This document shows positions 1 to 4,613 of a stretch of 10,768 nucleotides of DNA, one piece after another. How positions within the stretch are numbered: the first letter of the stretch is position 1; each line of letters begins with the position of its first letter. The notes under the pieces were generated by a model, which saw only the letters and a program-made list of their open reading frames with translations, did no database searches and had not been told where the DNA came from. The position numbers and the translations under genes are program-made. The stretch comes from an uncultured Selenomonadales bacterium (GTDB taxonomy: Bacteria; Bacillota_C; Negativicutes; Selenomonadales; Selenomonadaceae), in NCBI GenBank assembly GCA_947302675.1, contig CAMYWI010000015.1:1-10768 (forward strand), written 5' to 3'.

Positions 1-362
1 TCGGCGGCATTTGCCTTTCGCTGTTCTTGGGCATTGCAATGATAACGTTAAAGCTGTGGCAGTTGGCGGAGCTTGCGGGACCGTTGGTCGTGTTGCTTTT
101 GGGGCAGACGCTGTTAATGTTCCTGTTCGCGTACTTTATAATTTTCACAGTGCTTGGTCGCGACTACGACGCGGCGATTTTGTCTGCGGGCAGTTGCGGT
201 TTCGGCATGGGCGCGACGCCTAACGCAATGGCTAACATGCAAGTCTTGACGAATAAATTTGCGCCGAGCGTCAAGGCTTATATCCTCGTCCCGATTGTCG
301 GCTCCATGTTCGCCGACTTCATCAACAGCTTGACGATTACATTCTTTATCAATTTTATTTGA
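1..362 (+). CDS. gltS: Sodium/glutamate symporter GltS, C-terminal part (5' end outside window)
   Basis: The frame is open from base 3 to a TGA at 360-362, giving about 119 residues of a membrane protein whose start lies upstream of the window. GltS proteins import glutamate together with sodium across the inner membrane. The match rests on the C-terminal signature: a hydrophobic helix, then a VLGRDYDAAILSAGSCGFG stretch and directly after it GMGATPNAMANMQ, the conserved helical-hairpin region of this family. Two further hydrophobic segments follow (AYILVPIVGSMFADFI and the final TITFFINFI). The stop codon overlaps the ribosome binding site of the next small gene (TGAGGAAGG), so the two are probably transcribed together. 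Nothing is broken in the visible part. The family call is firm. The substrate, glutamate, is taken from the family and is not shown by the sequence. Confidence 0.92.
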   Translation, partial: GGICLSLFLGIAMITLKLWQLAELAGPLVVLLLGQTLLMFLFAYFIIFTVLGRDYDAAILSAGSCGFGMGATPNAMANMQVLTNKFAPSVKAYILVPIVGSMFADFINSLTITFFINFI

Positions 363-380
363 GGAAGGAAGTCCTTTAAA

Positions 381-611
381 TTGTTTGACAGAGGCATGAC
401 TAACGCGCAGTTCAATATGCACCTTGAGACGCTGGCTAAGCTTATCGAGAAGATGGCGACTTCGGTCGAGGACGCCGCGCAGATTGTTCGCGACGCAAAA
501 CTTTCCACAGCAAGCGAAGAACACACCGAGACGGCGTTTAGTTTCGTGGCGGAGAATTTGGCGTTGCCGGAAGTTCACGTCGAGAGAAAGCCCGTTGACG
601 AGTCCAAGTAA
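381..611 (+). CDS. Small hypothetical protein, 76 aa, downstream of gltS
   Basis: I do not recognise this family. The chosen start is TTG at 381 because a good ribosome site (GAGGAAGGAAG, 361-371) lies about 9 nt upstream. The alternative ATG at 396 gives 71 residues but has only an AGAGG one base away. The protein has no signal peptide, no membrane segment and no cysteine. Its first half looks like two amphipathic helices (HLETLAKLIEKM, then VEDAAQIVRDAKL), and the C-terminal third is acidic and probably flexible. It starts 18 nt after the gltS stop and ends just before a terminator, so it is the last gene of the gltS transcript. The position suggests a small cytosolic partner or regulator, but there is no direct evidence for that. 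Coding is supported by the ribosome site, the operon position and the terminator that follows. Confidence 0.7.
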   Translation: MFDRGMTNAQFNMHLETLAKLIEKMATSVEDAAQIVRDAKLSTASEEHTETAFSFVAENLALPEVHVERKPVDESK

Positions 612-626
612 AAATTTTCTTGCGAT

Positions 627-665
627 AAAAAAATCCCCCGTGAGTTTTGCGGGGGAAATTTTTTT
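627..665. terminator. Bidirectional rho-independent terminator between gltS unit and flagellin
   Basis: A GC-rich stem TCCCCCG/CGGGGGA (634-640 with 650-656, 9-nt loop) is flanked by an A run (627-633) on the left and a T run (659-665) on the right. It can therefore end the plus-strand gltS transcript and the minus-strand flagellin transcript, which converge here. Confidence 0.88.
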
Positions 666-678
666 GTCAGTGGAAAAA

Positions 679-1551
679 TCATTGCAACATACCTAATACA
701 AACGAGCTGTTTTGGTCGGATTGCGAGAGCATGGCTTGAGAAGAATAAGACAAAATATTATACTTGGTGTAGTTGGTTATCTCCTTAGCCATGTCGGCGT
801 CGCGAATTGTAGATTCGGCACCTTGAACATTCTCGCGCATAGTCACGACGTTTTCAAAAGTATTCTCCATGCTCTGAAGATACGCGCCCATACTCGTCGC
901 CTCGTCCAAAGCCGTTTCAATCGCGCTCTCGATAGTGCCGATTGCGGAGGTCGCCTTTTCGCGCGTGGTGACTTCCGCCTTGTCTAAGCCGAGAGATTTT
1001 GTTTGCATGTCGTTAACAAAAACATGAAGGCGTTGTCCCGACTGCGTGCCGTATTGAATCCACAGCGGGTTGGCGGATTTTTCTTCCACCTCAACCTTAG
1101 GCAAAGGAAGTGTCAGCGGATTTGTAATTGTGCCGTCCAAAAACTGCATCTCAAGCGAGCCGTCTTTTGTAAAGTAAACCTTGCCGTCCGAGTTGCGCTT
1201 TATCCTAACGTTGTGACTGTTATCGAGCAAAAGATTATCTGCGGTGTTTTGTCTGGAATAGGTTCCTGTAATTTGACCGCTCACGGCAGAGACGCCTTCA
1301 AAAATCGCGTTCGCCAATTCGCTACCGTTTTTTACATTCTTAACGCCTATAGTAAATTCGCGCGCCAAAGTGTTTGATTGTCCGTTGGCGGAAGTATTTG
1401 CCGTCCTATTGTAAGTCGACATGTTTGCAGTTTTGCTAGCATCAAAACGAATGCTTATGTATTGGCTACAACCGCTACATAAAATTGTAAAGCCTTGACC
1501 GTGCAAAGCAGTGGGGTAAGAGCCGCTTGTCGTCAGATTTGAAAAATCCAA
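679..1551 (-). CDS. Flagellin, C-terminal part downstream of the TAG (290 codons from TTG)
   Basis: This is the same frame as the N-terminal fragment, continuing after TAG with Val-Glu and then a TTG codon at 1551 that could serve as a start but has no convincing ribosome site. It is more likely just the rest of the interrupted flagellin. It begins in the variable domain with HGQGFTILCSGCSQY, the only two cysteines of the whole flagellin (about residues 232 and 235 of the joined protein). A Thr/Ser/Asn-rich beta-type middle region follows. The last 90 residues are the conserved C-terminal D1/D0 helices (AIGTIESAIETALDEATSMG, ENVQGAESTIRDADMAKEI, SSQAMLSQSDQNSSFVLGML). All conserved C-terminal positions I can check look intact, which argues that decay, if any, is recent. 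Confidence 0.75.
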   Translation of the reverse strand: MDFSNLTTSGSYPTALHGQGFTILCSGCSQYISIRFDASKTANMSTYNRTANTSANGQSNTLAREFTIGVKNVKNGSELANAIFEGVSAVSGQITGTYSRQNTADNLLLDNSHNVRIKRNSDGKVYFTKDGSLEMQFLDGTITNPLTLPLPKVEVEEKSANPLWIQYGTQSGQRLHVFVNDMQTKSLGLDKAEVTTREKATSAIGTIESAIETALDEATSMGAYLQSMENTFENVVTMRENVQGAESTIRDADMAKEITNYTKYNILSYSSQAMLSQSDQNSSFVLGMLQ

Positions 1552-1557
1552 CTCAAC

Positions 1558-2172
1558 CTAATAAGTAGAGCCGCTAGACCTTCCAAAGCTCGCATTGACG
1601 TTAAATTTCCAATCGCCACTTCCGCCGTTTGTCGAGTAGGATCCTCTTTGTGCTCCGTTGCCTGTGAAAAAAGAACTTTGGCTGAGATTTTGAATACTGG
1701 AATTCAGACCGCCTGCTCCATCGACCAAAGCAAACACGCCGCCCGAATATCTGCCGTCGAGAAGAATTCTGCCGTTGTACTTTGTGCCGAGCGCAATATC
1801 GTTAATGACTTTCCTACGCTGGTCCATTTCCTTTTGAATCGTATGGCGGTCTTCGTCGGTGTTAGAGTCGTTGGCGGCGTCTAGTGCCAATTCTTTCATG
1901 GTGCGCAAGTTTTCAATGATTTGAGCGATGCCTCGTTCGGCAGTTTTAACCATTGCCGAGCCGTTTTGAATATTTTGGTCATCCTGATACAAGGCGCGAA
2001 TTTTTTCAATCATTCGTTCGCTCATTGAGTAGCCCGACGCATCCTCACTGGCATCTTTAAATTTCTGACCGGACGAAAGTTTCACGAGCGACTTATCTAC
2101 TTGCTTATGGTTTTGATTAAAAACACTAATCGCAAATTCCGCGCTCGCGTTGTGCGTTATCGTCATAGCCAT
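1558..2172 (-). CDS. Flagellin, N-terminal fragment (D0/D1), 204 aa before the TAG
   Basis: The start is the ATG at 2172-2170 (MAMTITHNASAEF), because an almost perfect ribosome site GGAGGTGA (2185-2178) lies 5 nt upstream. The in-frame ATG at 2187 lies in front of that site and has none of its own. The product carries the flagellin N-terminal signature: NQNHKQVDKSLVKLSSGQKF, then ASGYSMSERM near residues 46-55, followed by the long D1 helix (QNIQNGSAMVKTAERGIAQI) and RRKVINDIALGTKYNGRILLDG. After about residue 150 it becomes Gly/Ser rich and ends SSGSTY before TAG. It contains the export and D1 assembly parts but lacks the C-terminal helices needed for polymerisation. If translated, it would be a truncated, possibly secreted, product. 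Confidence 0.85.
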   Translation of the reverse strand: MAMTITHNASAEFAISVFNQNHKQVDKSLVKLSSGQKFKDASEDASGYSMSERMIEKIRALYQDDQNIQNGSAMVKTAERGIAQIIENLRTMKELALDAANDSNTDEDRHTIQKEMDQRRKVINDIALGTKYNGRILLDGRYSGGVFALVDGAGGLNSSIQNLSQSSFFTGNGAQRGSYSTNGGSGDWKFNVNASFGRSSGSTY

Positions 2173-2210
2173 GACTATCACCTCCATGTTTTACCGAAAA
2201 AACTTCCTTG

Positions 2211-2234
2211 ATAACATAATTTATAACATAATTT
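2211..2234 (-). repeat. Perfect 12-bp tandem repeat (two copies) in the flagellin promoter region
   Basis: ATAACATAATTT occurs twice in a row (2211-2222 and 2223-2234), about 40-60 bp upstream of the flagellin start. On the coding (minus) strand each unit reads AAATTATGTTAT. The junction of the units forms TGTTATAAA, a better extended -10 element than the single-copy end, which reads TGTTATCAA. Confidence 0.85.
2220..2230 (-). promoter_or_regulatory. Putative extended -10 promoter element of the flagellin gene
   Basis: On the minus strand the sequence reads TATGTTATAAA, with TGnTATAAA as an extended -10. It predicts a start near 2213 and a leader of about 40 nt that includes the GGAGGTGA site. 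The -35 position (TTTTCG at 17 bp) is poor, and I found no GCCGATAA-like sigma-28 -10 box, which is the usual flagellin promoter. This is an inference from motif shape only. Confidence 0.35.
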
Positions 2235-2263
2235 TACCTTGACGAAAAATTTCCTGCGAAAAT

Positions 2264-2478
2264 TTACGCGCCGCCAATTTAATTTATTCAGCCAAGTCCG
2301 ATACACTCAAGACAAACTCGCGTCGCCTTGTTGAAAATCGTCGCCACGTCGCCGCGCCCAACGCCAAGAAAAAGCATTGCCGCGCCCGCCAAAAAGATTA
2401 TCAGCCGAATTTTATTGCGCGAGAAGTTTTTCAAGCTCATCTTTGTAACCGTCAACGTCCGCGCCGATAATCGCCTCG
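2264..2478. repeat. Copy 1 of a 215-bp block from a 228-bp-period tandem duplication
   Basis: This block matches 2492-2706 base for base except for 7 substitutions and no gaps (about 97% identity). The copies are separated by 13 bp (2479-2491), giving a period of 228 bp. The block carries, on the minus strand, the last 21 codons of the tlpA-like gene plus the whole downstream CXXC gene. Here the tlpA piece is only a displaced 3' tail, while the CXXC gene is complete. The tail frame stays open from a GTG at 2534 to the TAA at 2412 (40 codons), so a short coupled ORF is possible but not convincing as a gene. Confidence 0.95.
2288..2440 (-). CDS. CD1871A-type CXXC small membrane protein, second (duplicated) copy, 50 aa
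   Basis: This protein of 50 residues has a basic N-terminus (MSLKNFSRNK), one hydrophobic segment (about residues 12-27) and a C-terminal VCLECIGLG with the CXXC cysteines at 43 and 46. That layout matches the small CD1871A family CXXC proteins found beside thioredoxin-like proteins in Firmicutes. Its biochemical role is not known to me; a thiol relay or metal site at the membrane is an inference. It differs from its upstream twin at four residues (Ala18, Leu22, Phe23, Gly28 here against Thr, Ile, Leu, Glu). The N-terminus and the CXXC tail are identical. No clear ribosome site precedes the ATG. Because the duplicated block includes the tlpA tail, translation may depend on upstream reading, as in the parent arrangement. 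Confidence 0.7.
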   Translation of the reverse strand: MSLKNFSRNKIRLIIFLAGAAMLFLGVGRGDVATIFNKATRVCLECIGLG

Positions 2479-2491
2479 ACATTCGCCGTAC

Positions 2492-2706
2492 TTACGCGCC
2501 GCCAATTTAATTTATTCAGCCAAGCCCGATACACTCAAGACAAACTCGCGTCGCCTTGTTAAAAATCGTCGCCACGTCGCCGCGCTCAACGCCAAGCAAA
2601 ATCATTGCCGCGCCCGTCAAGAAGATTATCAGCCGAATTTTATTGCGCGAGAAGTTTTTCAAGCTCATCTTTGTAACCGTCAACGTCCGCGCCGATAATC
2701 GCCTCG
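2492..2706. repeat. Copy 2 of the tandem duplication (contains the true tlpA 3' end)
   Basis: This is the partner of 2264-2478. It is presumably the ancestral copy, because the tlpA-like gene runs into it in frame and ends there. The 7 differences between the copies all fall inside the CXXC gene: four change an amino acid and three are silent. Confidence 0.95.
2516..2668 (-). CDS. CD1871A-type CXXC small membrane protein, first copy, 50 aa
   Basis: The ATG at 2668 lies inside the 3' end of the tlpA-like gene, overlapping it by 29 nt in another frame. There is no real ribosome site (TTACAAAG before ATG), so translation is probably coupled to tlpA. The product is one membrane helix (residues 12-27, IIFLTGAAMILLGV) followed by a short amphipathic stretch and the C-terminal CLEC motif (Cys43, Cys46) ending IGLG, as in CD1871A family CXXC proteins. 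With the CPPC thioredoxin lipoprotein encoded just upstream, a shared role in envelope thiol-disulfide chemistry is a reasonable inference. The family call rests on memory of the characteristic C-terminal CLECIG ending and on the gene order. Confidence 0.8.
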   Translation of the reverse strand: MSLKNFSRNKIRLIIFLTGAAMILLGVERGDVATIFNKATRVCLECIGLG

Positions 2707-3182
2707 CCGACGACTTCGCCCTTGCTGTTGACAAAAATCGTCGTCGGTACCGCCTCGACGTTCTCAATAAATGCCGCAAGCTCGTCGCTCAAGAGAAGGT
2801 TCACAAAATCCGCGCCCGACTCCTGAGTTATCCGCAGTGCCTCTTGAATTTGCGGAGCGGAATTCTCGTCGGCGTTGCAAATCAGCCCGATAATCTGCGC
2901 GTCGGCGGGGAGGTTGCGAGCCATTTCGCCAAGTTCGGGCATTTCGCTAATGCACGGCGGGCAGAACGTTCCCCAAATATTTATCATGGTGATTTTCTTC
3001 GACGCGAAAATTTCATTGGTGACGGTCGCGCCCGTGATAGTTTTCGTCGTGAAGTTCGGAACGACTTGCGCAACGGGCGACGCCTGCGCGGAGTTGTGTA
3101 AATGATGATGCTCCGCCGAATCATCGCCGCAACCCGTCAACAAAACTCCCGCCATACACAGTGCCGCCAAAAATTTTTTCAT
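2640..3182 (-). CDS. TlpA/ResA-like thioredoxin-fold lipoprotein, 180 aa
   Basis: The start chosen is the ATG at 3182. AAAGGAG (3198-3192) lies 9 nt upstream of it, whereas the ATG at 3191 abuts that site. The N-terminus is a lipoprotein signal (MKKFLAALCMAGVLLTGC), with the lipidated cysteine at residue 18. A His-rich linker (HHHLH, 25-29) follows, then a thioredoxin-like domain from about residue 40. The redox motif is TFCPPC (Cys74, Cys77), and the cis-proline loop is AVPTT (Pro146). TlpA/ResA-type proteins are membrane-anchored thiol-disulfide reductases facing the periplasm or cell exterior. The substrate is not shown here; no cytochrome c maturation gene is nearby. The gene heads a minus-strand group with two CXXC genes. 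Its last 21 codons are repeated downstream by the tandem duplication. Confidence 0.88.
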   Translation of the reverse strand: MKKFLAALCMAGVLLTGCGDDSAEHHHLHNSAQASPVAQVVPNFTTKTITGATVTNEIFASKKITMINIWGTFCPPCISEMPELGEMARNLPADAQIIGLICNADENSAPQIQEALRITQESGADFVNLLLSDELAAFIENVEAVPTTIFVNSKGEVVGEAIIGADVDGYKDELEKLLAQ

Positions 3183-3266
3183 ACGAATCATCTCCTTTGC
3201 TGAATTCTAACATTTGGCTTGAAAGACTGCAAGCAGGGGAATTGCGGCGCGGGCAGAATAAATCAG

Positions 3267-3297
3267 TTAGTAATTAGGAATTAGGAATGAGGAATTA
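3267..3297. repeat. Heptanucleotide repeat array (TTAGGAA-type, about 4 units)
   Basis: Units TTAGTAA, TTAGGAA, TTAGGAA and TGAGGAA run from 3267 to 3294, followed by TTA. The array sits between the divergent tlpA-like and csaB genes. Its last unit supplies the GAGG that serves as ribosome site for csaB (GTG at 3303). Confidence 0.8.
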
Positions 3298-3302
3298 CTT
3301 CT

Positions 3303-4394
3303 GTGAAGATTGTGGTTTCCGGCTATTACGGCTCGAAGAACGGCGGCGATGAGGCGATGCTCGCGGCGATGCTTGAAGTCCTGCGCGAGGAAGTTTCCGA
3401 TTTGCAAGCAACGGTTATTTCGCTCAATCCCGACTACACAAGACGCCGTCACAACGTCGACGCAGTGCCCATGCCGGATATTTTTGCCATCATAAAAAAA
3501 ATTCGTGCGGCAGATTTATTAATTTCGGGCGGCGGCTCTCTCTTGCAAAACGTCACGAGCGGGCGCAGTCTTTACTATTATCTGGCGATAATTTTTTTTG
3601 CGCTTATCTTCGGGCGCAAGGTCATGCTCTACGCGCAAGGCATTGGACCGATTCGCGGCGCGTTGGCGCACAAGCTCATGAATTTAATCGTCAACCGCGT
3701 CGACCTAATCACCGTTCGCGACAGAGGTTCGCTTGAAGAATTGGCGCGGCTCCAAATCACTCGCCCGAAAATTTTCTGCACTGCCGACCCGGTCTTGGCG
3801 ATAAAGCCCGTGCCGCTTGAGTTCGGCGAAAAAATCTTGGCGGAGCACTCGATAAAAAAGTCTGACGGAAAAATTATCGGCGTGGCAGTTCGTCATTGGC
3901 TCGATTGGGAAAAATTTCAAACGGAACTCGCCGCCGCACTCGACCGAATTGTTGAGACGACCGGCGCGAAGATTATCTTTATCCCAATGAAATTTCCGGA
4001 AGATATTCGCTCCGCGCAGTCAACCGCCGCGCTCATGAAAAATAGTTGCGCCGTGCTCGAAAAAGAATTCTCGACGCGCGAAGTCTTGAGCCTCGTCGGT
4101 TGCATGAATCTTTTAATTGGCGTGCGACTTCACGCGCTGATTTTCGCGGGCGTCATGAACGTTCCCTTGCTCGGCATTTCCTACGACCCGAAGATTGAAC
4201 GGTTCCTCGACTCGATAGGCGAAAAACCGCTCGGCAATATGTCTTCCGTCACCGCGCAAGAAATTTTCGACGCAACGCTTAAAAAATTATCGGAGCAGAA
4301 AGAATTCCGCGACGATACACTTTTAAAAAAGCTCGGCGAACTCGCGCGACTCAATGCCAAACTCGCCGTCGAACTCGTCAAAGAAAATCTGTAA
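3303..4394 (+). CDS. csaB: Polysaccharide pyruvyl transferase CsaB
   Basis: Starts with GTG; the only usable ribosome site is GAGG at 3289-3292, inside the heptamer repeat. The 363-residue length fits the CsaB family. Recognisable features are the N-terminal MKIVVSGYYGSKNGGDEAML, the ISGGGSLLQNVTSGRSLYYY glycine-rich loop near residues 74-95, MLYAQGIGPI about 109-118, ITVRDRGSLEEL about 134-146, and a C-terminal LIGVRLHALIFA with the conserved Arg and His. CsaB adds pyruvate ketals to cell-wall polysaccharide, which lets SLH-domain surface proteins bind. In Negativicutes, SLH-domain outer-membrane proteins tether the outer membrane, so an envelope role is likely, though the acceptor polymer is not known from this sequence. 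The gene is divergent from tlpA and separated from the next gene by about 150 bp with a possible weak terminator. Confidence 0.9.
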   Translation: MKIVVSGYYGSKNGGDEAMLAAMLEVLREEVSDLQATVISLNPDYTRRRHNVDAVPMPDIFAIIKKIRAADLLISGGGSLLQNVTSGRSLYYYLAIIFFALIFGRKVMLYAQGIGPIRGALAHKLMNLIVNRVDLITVRDRGSLEELARLQITRPKIFCTADPVLAIKPVPLEFGEKILAEHSIKKSDGKIIGVAVRHWLDWEKFQTELAAALDRIVETTGAKIIFIPMKFPEDIRSAQSTAALMKNSCAVLEKEFSTREVLSLVGCMNLLIGVRLHALIFAGVMNVPLLGISYDPKIERFLDSIGEKPLGNMSSVTAQEIFDATLKKLSEQKEFRDDTLLKKLGELARLNAKLAVELVKENL

Positions 4395-4426
4395 TCAGTC
4401 ACGATTTTTCGACTCGCTCTTCGACG

Positions 4427-4459
4427 GCGGCAACGTTGCGGGTATTGCCCGATTTTTTT
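4427..4459 (+). terminator. Possible weak terminator after csaB
   Basis: CGGG (4439-4442) can pair with CCCG (4448-4451), followed by A and seven T (4453-4459). An alternative is GGCAA (4429-4433) with TTGCC (4445-4449). The stem is short, so termination may be partial. Confidence 0.4.
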
Positions 4460-4544
4460 ACGGAGAGTTTTGGGGGAAACTACTCCAAGTTTTAACGACG
4501 CTATTTTTTGTTTGCTTTTTTTCAAATTGTTTTGAGGTGAGGAA

Positions 4545-4613
4545 ATGAACAAGATCATCTGGCGCGTCGCGACTACGGAGAAATTCCCTGCGAAAGAAGG
4601 GCTTGCCCTATGA
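4545..4613 (+). CDS. 22-codon leader ORF overlapping the radical SAM gene
   Basis: The ATG at 4545 is preceded by a strong ribosome site, GAGGTGA (4534-4540), better than that of the large gene it precedes. The ORF reads MNKIIWRVAT... and ends with TGA at 4611-4613, overlapping the radical SAM start in an ATGA arrangement. Just before that start, AGGG (4598-4601) and CCCT (4606-4609) can form a small hairpin covering the AGAAGGG that would be the radical SAM gene's own ribosome site. The likely role is translational coupling: ribosomes finishing the leader open the hairpin and restart on ATG 4610. A short peptide substrate of the radical SAM enzyme is a remoter alternative; the peptide has no cysteine and no recognisable precursor motif. 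Confidence 0.5.
   Translation: MNKIIWRVATTEKFPAKEGLAL

Larger units (their letters stand above)
679..2172 (-). pseudogene. Flagellin gene interrupted by one in-frame amber codon
   Basis: Read as one frame, the gene has 497 codons before its TAA, of which codon 205 is TAG (1558-1560). The two open parts on either side are in the same frame, so this is a nonsense change and not a frameshift. A normal flagellin layout is kept: N-terminal D0/D1 helices (residues 1-150), a variable middle part, and C-terminal D1/D0 helices (about 400-497) ending in SSQAMLSQSDQNSSFVLGMLQ-like sequence. Flagellin is exported by the flagellar type III system and polymerises into the filament, which needs both ends, so neither half alone should form filaments. 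A single C-to-T change (CAG to TAG) would explain the stop. Alternatives are a sequencing error, a phase-variable or population variant, or amber suppression. There are no other frame disruptions, so the event is recent or tolerated. Confidence 0.8.

Noticed and set aside
2173..2187. Upstream ATG (2187) as flagellin start
   Set aside because: It lies before the GGAGGTGA site and has none of its own. The ATG at 2172 gives the usual flagellin N-terminus.
2264..2706. CRISPR array or transposon ends
   Set aside because: There are only two long copies separated by 13 bp, with internal coding sequence and no terminal inverted repeats. A simple tandem duplication explains it.
2556..3101. 181-codon open frame on the plus strand opposite the tlpA-like gene
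   Set aside because: The opposite strand encodes a lipoprotein with a signal, lipobox and CPPC motif. The plus-strand product is Arg-rich and unrecognisable.
3204..3232. Promoter for the tlpA-like gene (TTGCAG, 17 bp, TGTTAGAAT on the minus strand)
   Set aside because: The -10 would place the transcript start at about 3197, inside the AAAGGAG ribosome site, leaving almost no leader. The motif is probably chance.
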